A stretch of DNA of 47,508 nucleotides from Formivibrio sp. GTDB taxonomy: Bacteria; Pseudomonadota; Gammaproteobacteria; Burkholderiales; Chitinibacteraceae. Shown piece after piece: positions 16,292-25,390 of the stretch. The DNA lies in contig JARLJJ010000072.1 of assembly GCA_031291275.1 (NCBI GenBank), forward strand, positions 1-47,508, read 5' to 3'. Below the pieces are notes generated by a model, which was given only the letters and a program-made list of their open reading frames with translations, was not told the DNA's origin and ran no database searches. Positions within the stretch are counted from its first letter, which is position 1. Each line of letters begins with the position of its first letter. The translations under genes were made by a program, and so were the position numbers.

Positions 16292-16624
16292 TTAAATCAG
16301 ACCTTGATCAGTATCGAGTAGGTTATCTAATTGGTGTTTCGACAGTTTTTGCCGCAGCCGCTTTCTGGAAAGCAGTTTTTCCTGAGCTGGCTCCGGCAAG
16401 TCGGTCAACCGGAAGACATTTTTGTTGATCAATACATCAATCAAGTCTTCCAGTACCCGAATCAGATCTTCATCTGATTGACTGAAGAGCCTTGCTTCGC
16501 TCGATTTGCCCAAAAAAATGGCGATTTCGGGTGTATCTGCCGGCAGAAATTCTTGCCCGTCAGTTTCTGGATTTTGAAACAGCGCAATAATTTGGCCAGC
16601 GTGGCTGCGACGTACATACGGCAT
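16292..16624 (-). CDS. Conserved 110-aa protein (tryptophan synthase beta-like by annotation habit)
   Basis: The sequence begins MPYVRRSHAGQIIALFQNPE and includes DLIRVLEDLIDVLINKNVFRLTDLPEPAQEKLL. This pattern belongs to a small conserved beta/gammaproteobacterial family commonly labelled tryptophan synthase subunit beta-like, although it lacks the PLP enzyme domain and is far too short to be TrpB. It is predicted to be a soluble, mostly helical protein, acidic in the middle and basic at the end. Function is unknown. It is divergent from the alpha/beta hydrolase with a 54-base gap. Confidence 0.8.
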   Translation of the reverse strand: MPYVRRSHAGQIIALFQNPETDGQEFLPADTPEIAIFLGKSSEARLFSQSDEDLIRVLEDLIDVLINKNVFRLTDLPEPAQEKLLSRKRLRQKLSKHQLDNLLDTDQGLI

Positions 16625-16678
16625 GTTAAAACCTCCTGAATACCGATCTTAGCAGGCGCCGGCAAAAAGCGGAAAACA

Positions 16679-17494
16679 ATGACATCCAGACTTGAATTGC
16701 TTCATTGCCCACCTCCATCGCCAAGCCGATTTCCGCCGTTGCTTTTTTTGCATGGCGCTTATGCAGGAGCATGGTGCTGGAAATTTTTCATGGAATCCTT
16801 GGCCTCTGCAGGATTTGATGTCTATGCATTGAGTTTTCGCGGACATGCCGGAAGTCAAGCTGTGGAAACGTTGGATGCCTGTGGAATAGATGATTATGTG
16901 GCTGATTTGGCCGAGGTTGTGGAGTCCTTGCCCGCCCATCCGGTATTGATTGCGCATTCGATGGGAGGTTTCGTGGCCCAGCGGTATCTGTCGCAGGGCG
17001 GCAAGGCAGCGGGACTGACTTTACTGGCTAGTGTTCCATTTTATGGCTTGACTGGTTCGGTTTACTACATGGGATTGTTTTATCCCAGACTACTGATGGA
17101 ACTCAACAAGTTTGAACTGGGCTCTGTACCCAAATTTGATTTGATGCTGGTCCGGGACCTTCTTTTTTCTGCGGATATGTCAGATACGGTGCTTTCAAGT
17201 TTTGTTCAGTTAGCGCAAAGAGAGTCGACGCGCGCATTGCTGGATATGTTAGTTCCCCAATCTTGGCCGTTTTTATCATTACCTCAATTGCCTGCCCTGG
17301 TACTGGGTGCCGGGAATGACAAGCTGATTCCGGCGGTGGATGTTTTGGCCAGTGCTCGTGCCTTGGGTGTTGAGGCCGAGTTTATTGCAGAGATTGGACA
17401 TGCCATGATGCTGGATAATGGTCGGGAAAAAGTACTTGCCCGTTTGCTTGCCTGGCTGAGTAATACGTATTGGGGTGGTGATGTTCGCCACTAG
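16679..17494 (+). CDS. Alpha/beta-hydrolase fold protein
   Basis: The 271-aa soluble hydrolase has the oxyanion-loop motif FLHGAYAGAWCW, the nucleophile elbow AHSMGGF with Ser94, an acid in the strand LVLGAGNDKLIP, and the catalytic His241 in EIGHAMMLD. The triad is therefore complete. A cap region with hydrophobic helices (VYYMGLFYPRLL) suggests a lipophilic ester or similar substrate, perhaps lysophospholipase- or lipase-like. The true substrate is unknown. There is no signal peptide. It sits alone between a divergent 110-aa gene and a convergent zinc-ribbon gene. Confidence 0.9.
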   Translation: MTSRLELLHCPPPSPSRFPPLLFLHGAYAGAWCWKFFMESLASAGFDVYALSFRGHAGSQAVETLDACGIDDYVADLAEVVESLPAHPVLIAHSMGGFVAQRYLSQGGKAAGLTLLASVPFYGLTGSVYYMGLFYPRLLMELNKFELGSVPKFDLMLVRDLLFSADMSDTVLSSFVQLAQRESTRALLDMLVPQSWPFLSLPQLPALVLGAGNDKLIPAVDVLASARALGVEAEFIAEIGHAMMLDNGREKVLARLLAWLSNTYWGGDVRH

Positions 17495-17521
17495 GCGCAC
17501 GATTTTAGATCGACTCCGGAC

Positions 17522-17767
17522 CTATTCGTCGGAATTGGGCATCCACTGATACCCGCATTTCAGGCAACGGCAAGTGAATTCAATGTGATGCGTTGGTAGA
17601 TCGTTGGTGACGATATCGTCTTCACCTGCTTTGCACTCGGGGCATGCCTCCGGCTTGCTGTGTTCGGTATGTCCCCCATGCCCCCCGTGCCCATGCGTTG
17701 CCTTGTCTGCGGTGGGGTGCAAATGTAGCAGCACACTGGCTGCACCTTCCGTGTATTTGTTCGACAT
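17522..17767 (-). CDS. Small His-rich zinc-ribbon protein
   Basis: The 81-aa protein has a central His/Gly run (HGHGGHGGHTEH, with flanking HLH and H residues) followed by a zinc-ribbon pair CPEC ... CRCLKCGYQW near the C terminus. The two CxxC-type knuckles would bind one Zn2+, while the His run could hold additional Ni, Zn or Cu. The ATG at 17767 is preceded by GGGAG at good spacing; a GTG lies directly before it. I do not recognise a named family. It could act in metal storage or as a small zinc-ribbon adaptor. It converges on the hydrolase gene. Confidence 0.75.
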   Translation of the reverse strand: MSNKYTEGAASVLLHLHPTADKATHGHGGHGGHTEHSKPEACPECKAGEDDIVTNDLPTHHIEFTCRCLKCGYQWMPNSDE

Positions 17768-17922
17768 CACAATTCTCCCGCAAAGACAGCGTTGACCACT
17801 CTTCCATTCTTAAACATTTACCGACATTTCGCGAGCACGATTTGCACCGTACGTCATGTTAGATTACAACCCGATGATGGTAAGCAAGGAAATGTGTAGC
17901 AATGATCATGCCTGTTGGACGG

Positions 17923-18717
17923 TTAGTTGATTTTGAGTACCGGTTCTATGCCCATTTTCTGCAGTTTTTTTATAGCAACTTCAGCTTCTGCTTTGTTGTT
18001 GAAGGGACCAATTTGTACGCGGGTCTCAAGATATGCCGGGATGCCAGCGTTTTCCACTTGTTTAAGCAGTTTTTCTGCGTTTGCCGAGTGCAGAAAGACA
18101 CCCGCCTGAACGATAAAACCGTTTGGAGAAGTTACAGGTTGTGGGAAGCGTGAGGCTATTGGGAGAGGCTGCTGTGTAGCCGTTTTTTGCGGTGGTGCGA
18201 ATGCCTGTTCGGCCGGAAATGGAGCGAGTCTCTGCGAAATAGAGGAACGAGCCGGTTCAGCGGGTTGGCTTGGCGCGGTCGGATGCGCGATCACCGGGAG
18301 GCTGGGTTTGCTGATGGACATTGTTGCTGGCGTTGCAGGTTGCGTGTCGGGTTCCGTCTTTGGGTGTGATGAGAGTATGGCTGGTGTGGTTTGAATGGTT
18401 GATTCATTCTGCTCGGCGATAGGCTGCGCATTATGTACTTCCGAAGCGACGGTGTTTGGAGTTGATGCCTGTGCCAGGCTTATCGGTGCAGATGCGGAAA
18501 TGACCTCTGAAGCGATAGGCGTGGATGCATTTGCGTGGACTGTGTGTGGCTCAGACATGGTTATCTGTGGTTTAGACTCTTTTTCCTGTTCGAGCCAAGC
18601 CAGGATGCCCAACACTCCGGCGACCAGTACCACGGCGATGGCCAGGCGCCAGATCAGCTGTACACGCAGTTTGCGCTGTTCTTCCTGTTGCAAAATCGGG
18701 TCGAGTGAGTCGTTCAT
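17923..18717 (-). CDS. SPOR-domain membrane protein
   Basis: The 264-aa bitopic protein has a short cytoplasmic N terminus (MNDSLDPILQQEEQRKLRVQ), one membrane helix (LAIAVVLVAGVLGILAWL), a long Ser/Thr/Pro/Ala-rich periplasmic linker, and a C-terminal SPOR domain (NGFIVQAGVFLHSANAEKL to the end). SPOR domains bind denuded glycan strands at the septum, so a role in cell division or peptidoglycan turnover, as with FtsN or DedD, is likely. The start at 18717 is chosen since it gives a normal N terminus; the frame stays open to 18786. It is divergent from ndk. Confidence 0.88.
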   Translation of the reverse strand: MNDSLDPILQQEEQRKLRVQLIWRLAIAVVLVAGVLGILAWLEQEKESKPQITMSEPHTVHANASTPIASEVISASAPISLAQASTPNTVASEVHNAQPIAEQNESTIQTTPAILSSHPKTEPDTQPATPATMSISKPSLPVIAHPTAPSQPAEPARSSISQRLAPFPAEQAFAPPQKTATQQPLPIASRFPQPVTSPNGFIVQAGVFLHSANAEKLLKQVENAGIPAYLETRVQIGPFNNKAEAEVAIKKLQKMGIEPVLKIN

Positions 18718-18735
18718 ATCTGCTGAGTGGTTGTT

Positions 18736-18744
18736 TGTTATAAT
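18736..18744 (+). promoter_or_regulatory. Extended -10 promoter candidate for ndk
   Basis: TGTTATAAT is a perfect extended -10 element (TGnTATAAT). No good -35 stands 17 bases upstream, which the extended -10 could compensate for. It would start transcription near 18751 and give ndk a leader of about 140 bases. On the other strand the same site reads TATTAT and could serve the SPOR gene. Confidence 0.5.
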
Positions 18745-18818
18745 ATGCGGCTGGCTTGAGGCACTGGCCTTGGCTCGCGCTGGCAAAACGTTACGAGGCT
18801 AGCCCAGATTGACGTACT

Positions 18819-18840
18819 CAGCAAGGTTTGCTCCTTGCTG
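18819..18840 (+). promoter_or_regulatory. Perfect hairpin in the ndk leader
   Basis: CAGCAAGG and CCTTGCTG form an 8-bp perfect stem with a 6-base TTTGCT loop, about 50 bases before the ndk ATG. It has no T run, so it is unlikely to be a terminator. An RNA-stability element, processing site or protein-binding dyad are possible readings. Confidence 0.5.
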
Positions 18841-18889
18841 TGGCGCGAATAATGCAAATACAAATAATAGGTAAAACCCGGAGATTATC

Positions 18890-19315
18890 ATGGCAATTGA
18901 GCGCACCCTTTCAATTATCAAACCCGATGCGGTAGCTGGTAATTTGATTGGAAAAATTTATGAACGTTTTGAGGCTAATGGACTCAAGATTGTTGCGGCA
19001 CAAATGAAACATTTGTCGCGTGCAGATGCAGAGGGTTTTTATGCGGTACACAAGGAGCGTCCATTTTTCGCATCCTTGGTGGCATTCATGATTTCAGGGC
19101 CTGTCATGGTGCAAGTGTTGGAAGGCGAAAATGCGGTTTTAAAAAATCGTGAACTGATGGGCGCGACGGATCCGAAAAATGCCAAGCCGGGCACCTTGCG
19201 TGCAGATTTTGCCCAATCCTTGGAAGCCAATGCGGTGCATGGTTCGGATAGCCCCGAGAATGCGGCAATTGAGATTGCCTGGTTTTTCCCGCAAAGCGAA
19301 ATTTATTCACGGTGA
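18890..19315 (+). CDS. ndk: Nucleoside diphosphate kinase
   Basis: The 141-aa enzyme transfers the gamma phosphate from ATP to nucleoside diphosphates through a phosphohistidine. The start [14 protein letters not shown], the MISGPV strand, [17 protein letters not shown] and the active-site histidine in [12 protein letters not shown] are all present at normal length. CGGAGA precedes the ATG. The stop overlaps the GTG of rlmN, so this gene heads the conserved ndk-rlmN-pilF-rodZ-ispG-hisS run. Confidence 0.98.
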   Translation: MAIERTLSIIKPDAVAGNLIGKIYERFEANGLKIVAAQMKHLSRADAEGFYAVHKERPFFASLVAFMISGPVMVQVLEGENAVLKNRELMGATDPKNAKPGTLRADFAQSLEANAVHGSDSPENAAIEIAWFFPQSEIYSR

Positions 19316-20466
19316 GTTTAAATTCAATGCCGGTCAATCTGCTGGATTTTGACGCCGAACGCCTCGCCCATTTCGTTGCTGATATGGGCGAAAAGTCTTT
19401 CCGCGCTAAGCAGTTATTGAAGTGGGTCCATCAGCGCGGAGAATCTGATTTTTCTGCGATGACGGATATTGCCAAGTCGTTTCGTCAAAAGCTCTCTGAG
19501 CAAGCTGTGGTAACTATTCCTGGCATGTTGGCGGAACAGGTGGCAAGTGATGGTACCCATAAGTGGTTGCTTGACGTGGGTGCGGCCAATGGGGTGGAAG
19601 CGGTTTTTATTCCGGAAGATGACCGGGGTACTTTGTGCGTTTCAAGCCAGGTAGGTTGTGCGCTGGAATGCACATTTTGTTCCACGGCACGGCAGGGGTT
19701 TAATCGTAATTTGAGTACGGGCGAGATCATTGGCCAGCTTTGGTGGGCGAATCACCGCCTCAGCGCGGGCGCGGCGCGCTTGGGTGACGCCGCTAATGAA
19801 AGTGGGCGGGCTGTTTCGAATGTGGTGATGATGGGCATGGGTGAGCCGCTGGCCAATTATGACAATGTGGTCGCGGCACTAAAATTGATGCTGGATGATA
19901 ATGCCTATGGTCTTTCGCGTCGCCGCGTCACTGTTTCAACGTCCGGCTTGGTCCCGGCGATAGATCGGTTGCGGGAAGATTGCCCGGTTGCGTTGGCGAT
20001 CAGTTTGCATGCACCCAATGACCGTATTCGCGATGAAATCGTACCAATTAATCGTAAATATCCGCTGAAAGAGCTGCTGGCGGCCTGTCTGCGCTATTTG
20101 GATAAAGCTCCGCGGGATTTCATTACGTTCGAATATATTATGCTGGCAGGCGTGAATGACCAGCCCGAGCATGCCCGCGAACTCGCTCAGCTTGTTCGTG
20201 ATGTGCCTTGCAAATTCAATCTGATTCCTTTCAATCCATTTCCAGATTCGGGTTACAACCGTTCTGGTCGTGATGCTATCCTTGTCTTTCGCGATATCCT
20301 GATTGAGGCGGGTTATGTCGTCACTGTGCGCAAGGTGCGTGGGGATGATATCGATGCTGCCTGTGGTCAGTTGGCTGGCAAGGTTCAGGATCGTACCCGT
20401 CGGAAGGAAAAGGCAGCTATCGGTGTGAAAACCATCACCTTTGTTAACAAGGAGAAACACGCTTGA
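19312..20466 (+). CDS. rlmN: 23S rRNA (A2503-C2)/tRNA (A37-C2) methyltransferase RlmN
   Basis: The 384-aa radical-SAM enzyme methylates C2 of A2503 in 23S rRNA and of A37 in some tRNAs. The [4Fe-4S]-binding motif is CALECTFC with the following STARQGF, and the substrate-linked catalytic cysteine is in DIDAACGQL near the C terminus. [16 protein letters not shown] and [13 protein letters not shown] are further family signatures. The GTG at 19312 overlaps the ndk stop. ATG at 19327 (MPVNLL) is an equally possible start. Confidence 0.97.
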   Translation: MSLNSMPVNLLDFDAERLAHFVADMGEKSFRAKQLLKWVHQRGESDFSAMTDIAKSFRQKLSEQAVVTIPGMLAEQVASDGTHKWLLDVGAANGVEAVFIPEDDRGTLCVSSQVGCALECTFCSTARQGFNRNLSTGEIIGQLWWANHRLSAGAARLGDAANESGRAVSNVVMMGMGEPLANYDNVVAALKLMLDDNAYGLSRRRVTVSTSGLVPAIDRLREDCPVALAISLHAPNDRIRDEIVPINRKYPLKELLAACLRYLDKAPRDFITFEYIMLAGVNDQPEHARELAQLVRDVPCKFNLIPFNPFPDSGYNRSGRDAILVFRDILIEAGYVVTVRKVRGDDIDAACGQLAGKVQDRTRRKEKAAIGVKTITFVNKEKHA

Positions 20467-21221
20467 GATTGCTTTGGAAATTGGTGGCAACAACATTGGC
20501 CATGTCAGTATTATTGGCTGGGTGCACGACTGTGGCGGAGAACACTTCTCCTGATGATCATGCTGCGGCTATCCGGACGCAACTGGCGGCGGAATATTTC
20601 AAACGTCAACAGTTTAGCGTGGCGATTGACGAGGCCAAGAAAGCTATAGCCATCAATCCGAAGTATGCGCCTGCCTACAGCATGCTTGCGTTGATCAATA
20701 TGGAAATTCGCGAAGATGCGAAGGCACGCAGTTATTTTCAACAAGCCGTGGAATTGGCGCCAAACGATCCTGATATTCACCACAATTACGGCTATTTTCT
20801 GTGTGAGCGTGGCGAATTTCAGGCGGGTGTAAATGAATATATGCTGGCTTTGCGCAATTCCCTTTACGCGACACCAGAAAAAACGCTCACGGCAGCGGGT
20901 GTTTGTGTCGAAAAAATTGGCAAGGTTGATGATGCGCGTTCGTATTTTGAACGTGCGCTGCGCTATCAACCGAACAACAGGCAAGCAAAATACGAACTCT
21001 CATTGTTATTGCTGAAGAGTGGCAATATTCCGCAGGCACGTGTCTATGCGCTGGAGTTGGTTCGACAGGCGAATCCTGCGGCAGCGGAGCTCTGGCTCGC
21101 TATTCGTATCGAGCACAAACTGGGTAGCCAAGAAGGCGAGCGCCGTTATTCAGAACACTTGCGACGCCTTTACCCGGATTCACTGGAGGCGTCCAAATTG
21201 CTTGCCGGACAATTTGACTGA
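20463..21221 (+). CDS. pilF: Type IV pilus biogenesis/stability lipoprotein PilF (PilW)
   Basis: The 252-aa lipoprotein is the pilotin that places the PilQ secretin in the outer membrane. It has a lipoprotein signal with lipobox LLAGC (Cys about residue 21) and roughly six TPR units, beginning [23 protein letters not shown] and including [16 protein letters not shown] and [13 protein letters not shown]. Translation starts with TTG overlapping the end of rlmN. No other pilus gene is in the window, and this separate location is normal in the class. Confidence 0.93.
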   Translation: MRLLWKLVATTLAMSVLLAGCTTVAENTSPDDHAAAIRTQLAAEYFKRQQFSVAIDEAKKAIAINPKYAPAYSMLALINMEIREDAKARSYFQQAVELAPNDPDIHHNYGYFLCERGEFQAGVNEYMLALRNSLYATPEKTLTAAGVCVEKIGKVDDARSYFERALRYQPNNRQAKYELSLLLLKSGNIPQARVYALELVRQANPAAAELWLAIRIEHKLGSQEGERRYSEHLRRLYPDSLEASKLLAGQFD

Positions 21222-21223
21222 TC

Positions 21224-22165
21224 ATGAACGATAAATCGATTCAATCTACCCCTGAGCCCATTGATTTTTCTGTCGGAAAAGTTCTTAAGGATGGGCGCGA
21301 GGCACATGGCTTGTCGTTCGAGGATGTGGCCGACAAGCTCAAGCTGACGCCCCGTCAACTAACGGCGCTGGAAAGCGATGATTTTCAGGCGTTGCCAGGC
21401 AACACTTTTGTGCGGGGATTTGTTCGCAATTACGCGCGTTTGCTCGAAATCGATCCGCAGCCGTTGATTGAGCATCTTGTGCGTGTCCTGCCGCAAGAAC
21501 GGGTTCAAGCCGCGATGCCTCGTGTCGGGGATGCGACCGCACTTAATGCCAATTCTTACTTTGGCCATCAAACACGCTGGTCCGTTTGGCTGATGGTCGT
21601 TCTTGGCCTGCTGCTGGGGGTCGGCGTGGTGTTCTGGTATTTGCAACAGCCTAAAACACCTGAGGTGGCGATGCCGGTTGCTTCGACGCCTGCAATGGTG
21701 ATCGAACCAGGATTTGATGCTTCGGCGACTGCACAAGAGCGGGCCAGTGCAGTGGATGCTTCTTCTTTTATTATGTTGCCAACAGCTAGCCAGACCGCCA
21801 GTTCACCTGTTTCTTCAGTGGAGAGAAGTGCTCCGCTTGCTGCCCTTGATATAGCTGCGTCGCGTGTTGCCAGTGCAACGGTTTCTGCCTCGGCGATCAA
21901 GCCCTCTGCGGCGGGCTCCACGACGGATGGCAACTCGATTCGCGTAGCGACTGAGTCCGATAGCTGGGTGCAGATTATTGATGCGGATGGTCAGATGTTA
22001 GTTTCCCAGTTGTTGGGATCAGGAACCAATCGTTCGGTATCTGGCAAGCCGCCGTTTCGTATCAAAGTCGGTAACGCACCGAAGACCCAACTTTATTATC
22101 GTGGTCAACTGGTTGATCTCAAGCCCTATATCCGGGGCGATGTAGCCAGTTTGGACCTCAAGTAG
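21224..22165 (+). CDS. rodZ: RodZ-type cytoskeletal protein (HTH, TM, DUF4115)
   Basis: The 313-aa bitopic protein links MreB to the cell-wall elongation machinery. A cytoplasmic helix-turn-helix domain starts at about residue 14 (VGKVLKDGREAHGLSFEDVADKLKLTPRQLTALE). One membrane helix follows (WSVWLMVVLGLLLGVGVVFWYL), then a Ser/Ala-rich periplasmic linker and a C-terminal DUF4115 beta domain (IRVATESDSWVQIIDADG to the end). This order is diagnostic of RodZ. It starts 3 bases after pilF and runs into ispG, the usual context. Confidence 0.93.
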   Translation: MNDKSIQSTPEPIDFSVGKVLKDGREAHGLSFEDVADKLKLTPRQLTALESDDFQALPGNTFVRGFVRNYARLLEIDPQPLIEHLVRVLPQERVQAAMPRVGDATALNANSYFGHQTRWSVWLMVVLGLLLGVGVVFWYLQQPKTPEVAMPVASTPAMVIEPGFDASATAQERASAVDASSFIMLPTASQTASSPVSSVERSAPLAALDIAASRVASATVSASAIKPSAAGSTTDGNSIRVATESDSWVQIIDADGQMLVSQLLGSGTNRSVSGKPPFRIKVGNAPKTQLYYRGQLVDLKPYIRGDVASLDLK

Positions 22166-22174
22166 CGGATAACC

Positions 22175-23446
22175 ATGACATTTTTATCTATTCCCCGTCG
22201 CCTATCGCATCCGGTACGCATAGGCAAGTATTGGGTCGGTGGTGAATACCCGGTACTGGTGCAGTCGATGACCAATACGGATACCGCAGATCTGGAAGCG
22301 ACAGTCAAGCAGGTTTATGAATTGTGGCAGGCGGGATCGGAGATTGTTCGTATTACTGTAAACAGCCCTGAAGCGGCTGCGCAAGTAGCTGCTATTCGCA
22401 ATCGCCTTGATCAATTGGGCTGCGATGTGCCGCTGGTGGGCGATTTCCACTTTAACGGCGATCGTCTGCTGCGTGACTACCCCGATTGCGCGGTGGCGCT
22501 GGCCAAATATCGAATTAACCCCGGGAATGTAGGTAAGGGCAGCAAACGCGACGAGAAATTTGGCTTCATGATTGAGCAGGCGGTACGGCACAATAAACCT
22601 GTGCGTATCGGTGTGAACTGGGGATCGCTTGATCAGGCCATGGTTGTCAAATTAATGGATGAAAATGCCCAGCTAGTACAACCCCTGCCGGTGGATGTCG
22701 TGATGCGGGAGGCGTTGATCCGTTCTGCGCTTGATTCGGCTGAGCAAGCGATTGGCTGGGGCATGCGTGCAGACCAGATTATTCTGTCGTGCAAGGTGTC
22801 GAATGTTCAGGATCTCATCGCTGTTTATCGTGAGCTTGGAAAGCGTTGTGACTATGCTTTGCATCTTGGGCTGACGGAAGCCGGAATGGGGTCCAAGGGC
22901 ATTGTCGCTTCCACCGCTGCCCTGGCGGTGCTATTGCAGGAAGGGATTGGCGATACCATTCGGGTTTCTCTTACCCCTGAGCCGGGCGGCGACCGCACGC
23001 GAGAAGTGATTGTGGCCCAGGAAATATTGCAAACCATGGGTTTGCGCTCGTTTACGCCACTGGTTACTGCCTGTCCAGGTTGCGGTAGAACAACGTCCAC
23101 GGTATTCCAGGAGCTGGCACAGAATATTCAGGCATTTTTGCGTACGCAAATGCCGATCTGGCGCTTGCAGTATCCCGGTGTGGAAGATCTTAAAGTCGCC
23201 GTCATGGGTTGCGTGGTGAATGGTCCGGGAGAATCCAAACTGGCCGATATAGGTATCAGTTTGCCTGGTACGGGCGAAGTGCCAGTCTGCCCTGTGTTTG
23301 TCGATGGCGAAAAGACCGTGACGCTCAAAGGCGATCGCGTGGTCGAGGAATTCCAGACCATCGTCGAAAATTACGTCGTGAGCCGCTATGGCGAAGGCGG
23401 TATCAAGCGGCGCGAAACTTCAATTATTCCTCTTAAGCAAATCTGA
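22175..23446 (+). CDS. ispG: 4-hydroxy-3-methylbut-2-en-1-yl diphosphate synthase (flavodoxin)
   Basis: The 423-aa GcpE/IspG enzyme performs the next-to-last step of the MEP isoprenoid pathway, reducing ME-cPP to HMBPP. The TIM-barrel part has [15 protein letters not shown] and [17 protein letters not shown]. The C-terminal ferredoxin-like part carries the [4Fe-4S] cysteines in CPGCGRTTS and CVVNGPGE. Length and motifs are normal for a proteobacterial form. It follows rodZ by 9 bases and precedes hisS by 8, consistent with one operon. Confidence 0.98.
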   Translation: MTFLSIPRRLSHPVRIGKYWVGGEYPVLVQSMTNTDTADLEATVKQVYELWQAGSEIVRITVNSPEAAAQVAAIRNRLDQLGCDVPLVGDFHFNGDRLLRDYPDCAVALAKYRINPGNVGKGSKRDEKFGFMIEQAVRHNKPVRIGVNWGSLDQAMVVKLMDENAQLVQPLPVDVVMREALIRSALDSAEQAIGWGMRADQIILSCKVSNVQDLIAVYRELGKRCDYALHLGLTEAGMGSKGIVASTAALAVLLQEGIGDTIRVSLTPEPGGDRTREVIVAQEILQTMGLRSFTPLVTACPGCGRTTSTVFQELAQNIQAFLRTQMPIWRLQYPGVEDLKVAVMGCVVNGPGESKLADIGISLPGTGEVPVCPVFVDGEKTVTLKGDRVVEEFQTIVENYVVSRYGEGGIKRRETSIIPLKQI

Positions 23447-23454
23447 AAATTACA

Positions 23455-24741
23455 ATGGCTCAAACGATTCAAGGCGTCCGTGGCATGAATGACGTGCTGC
23501 CGGATGCATCACCAGTCTGGCTGCATTTCGAGGCTGTTTGTCGCGATTGGCTTGCGGCTTATGGCTACAAGCAGATACGTACCCCGATTGTTGAACCCAC
23601 TTCGCTGTTTGTACGCGGCGTGGGTGAGCATACCGATATCGTCGAAAAAGAAATGTATTCGTTCGAAGATAGCCTCAATGGCGAGAAGCTGACGCTGCGC
23701 CCAGAAGGGACTGCGGGTTGCGTGCGTGCATGCGTCGAGCATGGTTTGCTGTATAACCAGACCCAGCGCCTGTGGTACACCGGCCCAATGTTCCGTCATG
23801 AACGTCCGCAAAAAGGACGTTATCGCCAGTTTCATCAATTGGGTGTCGAAGCTTTTGGGTTTGCTACGCCTGATATTGATGCCGAAATGATTTCGATGCT
23901 GGCGGACCTTTGGCGAAGGCTGGGGCTGAACGGCATGACGCTGGAAATCAATACCTTGGGCGATACGACTGAGCGATCAGCGCATCGCGCCGAGTTGATT
24001 GCATATCTTGAGAAGCATCAGGATGTGCTTGATGCCGATGGTAAACGCCGGATGTATGCCAATCCGTTGCGTGTGCTGGACACTAAAAATCCTGCCATGC
24101 AAGAAATGGCTGAAAATGCACCGAAGCTGAATGATTTCCTTGGTGATGAGTCACGAACACACTTTGACGCCGTGCGCGCCTTGCTGGATGATGCCGGCAT
24201 TGTTTACAAGCTGAATCCGAGGTTGGTGCGCGGGCTAGATTACTACAATCGCACTGTTTTTGAGTGGACAACCGATCAGTTGGGGGCGCAAGCCACGGTG
24301 GCTGCAGGCGGTCGCTACGATGGGCTGGTCGAACAATTGGGCGGAAAGTCCGTGCCCGGTGTGGGTTATGCGATTGGTATAGAACGCATTCTGCTTTTGC
24401 TGGAAACGCAGGGGGTGGCGACACCTGCCGATGCGCCAGATGTATATGTGGTGAATCAAGGTGATGAGGCTGCGCGTCTGGCGTTCAAGATGGCGCAAAA
24501 TTTACGTTTGGACGGGTTCAGAACTGTTTTGAATTGCGGCGGCGGAAGTTTTAAATCTCAATTCAAGCGCGCAGATGCTTGTGGTGCACGTTTTGCTGTC
24601 ACGCTCGGCGAAGACGAGGCGAGCAAGAATGTTGCAGCGGTGAAATGTCTGATCGGTGCTCGAATGGGTGAACAAACTGTGCTGCCACTGAGTGATGTGG
24701 CGGCATTCCTACGCAGTTTTTTGACCAGCTTAGAAAAATAA
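23455..24741 (+). CDS. hisS: Histidyl-tRNA synthetase
   Basis: The 428-aa class II synthetase charges tRNA-His. Motif 1 is near [15 protein letters not shown]. Motif 2 is [24 protein letters not shown]. The histidine-specific [15 protein letters not shown] and [10 protein letters not shown] are present, and motif 3 is [17 protein letters not shown]-terminal anticodon-binding domain ends the protein. There is no sign of truncation. It shares the catalytic fold with HisZ, encoded 8 kb downstream, but HisZ lacks these synthetase details. Confidence 0.98.
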   Translation: MAQTIQGVRGMNDVLPDASPVWLHFEAVCRDWLAAYGYKQIRTPIVEPTSLFVRGVGEHTDIVEKEMYSFEDSLNGEKLTLRPEGTAGCVRACVEHGLLYNQTQRLWYTGPMFRHERPQKGRYRQFHQLGVEAFGFATPDIDAEMISMLADLWRRLGLNGMTLEINTLGDTTERSAHRAELIAYLEKHQDVLDADGKRRMYANPLRVLDTKNPAMQEMAENAPKLNDFLGDESRTHFDAVRALLDDAGIVYKLNPRLVRGLDYYNRTVFEWTTDQLGAQATVAAGGRYDGLVEQLGGKSVPGVGYAIGIERILLLLETQGVATPADAPDVYVVNQGDEAARLAFKMAQNLRLDGFRTVLNCGGGSFKSQFKRADACGARFAVTLGEDEASKNVAAVKCLIGARMGEQTVLPLSDVAAFLRSFLTSLEK

Positions 24742-24762
24742 TACAGAAAGGGAGTTGCCATA

Positions 24763-25389
24763 ATGGCTTTTGATTTGCAGGAGCAGGAACAAATCGCCGA
24801 ACTTAAGGCCTTTTGGCAAGATTACGGACGCCATATTGCGCTTGGCTTGGGACTCGCGTTAGCAATTTTTGGTGGCTGGAAGGGATGGCAAGCTTGGGAA
24901 AATAACCAGTCGAATAAGGCCTCTGCGATCTATGCCAAGCTCGACGCAGCAGCAGGCGATGCGGCTGCAATCAAGACGGCGGCAGCTGAACTCCAGAAAG
25001 ATTATTCTCGCACGGCCTACGCTGGCCGTGCAGCGTTGGTTGCTGCACGCGCGGCATTTTCCGCCAGCGATCTGGCTACGGCGCAAAGCGAACTTAACTG
25101 GGCAATCGCAAATGGCCGGGAAGCCAGCATCCGCGATGTGGCTCGGATTCGTTTGGCTAACGTGTTGATGGATCAGAAAAAATACGACGAGGCATTGAGT
25201 CAACTTAAGTCAGCCGAAGAACAAAGCTTCGGCGCACTTTATGCTGAAACAAGAGGTGATGTTCTGGCGCTTAAAGGGGATGCTGCTGGTGCTGGCGAAG
25301 CCTATAAACAAGCTTTGGCCAAATTACCGAAAGATGCTCCTAACTATAAGTTTGTCGAAATTAAACTGGAAGCTCTCGGAAGCCACTGA
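24763..25389 (+). CDS. yfgM: YfgM-family TPR membrane protein
   Basis: The 208-aa inner-membrane protein (former UPF0070) has a cytoplasmic start (AFDLQEQEQIAELKAFWQDYG), one membrane helix (HIALGLGLALAIFGGWKGW) and a periplasmic TPR-like helical domain. In E. coli YfgM works with PpiD as a periplasmic chaperone at the Sec translocon. Its place between hisS and bamB is conserved and agrees with an envelope-biogenesis role. bamB starts two bases after the stop. Confidence 0.92.
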   Translation: MAFDLQEQEQIAELKAFWQDYGRHIALGLGLALAIFGGWKGWQAWENNQSNKASAIYAKLDAAAGDAAAIKTAAAELQKDYSRTAYAGRAALVAARAAFSASDLATAQSELNWAIANGREASIRDVARIRLANVLMDQKKYDEALSQLKSAEEQSFGALYAETRGDVLALKGDAAGAGEAYKQALAKLPKDAPNYKFVEIKLEALGSH

Positions 25390-25390
25390 T

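Noticed and set aside
16292..16624. Tryptophan synthase beta subunit
   Set aside because: The product is only 110 aa and lacks the PLP lysine and TrpB domain; only the common database label suggests it.
18819..18840. Intrinsic terminator before ndk
   Set aside because: The hairpin is perfect but has no following T run and lies inside the probable ndk leader.
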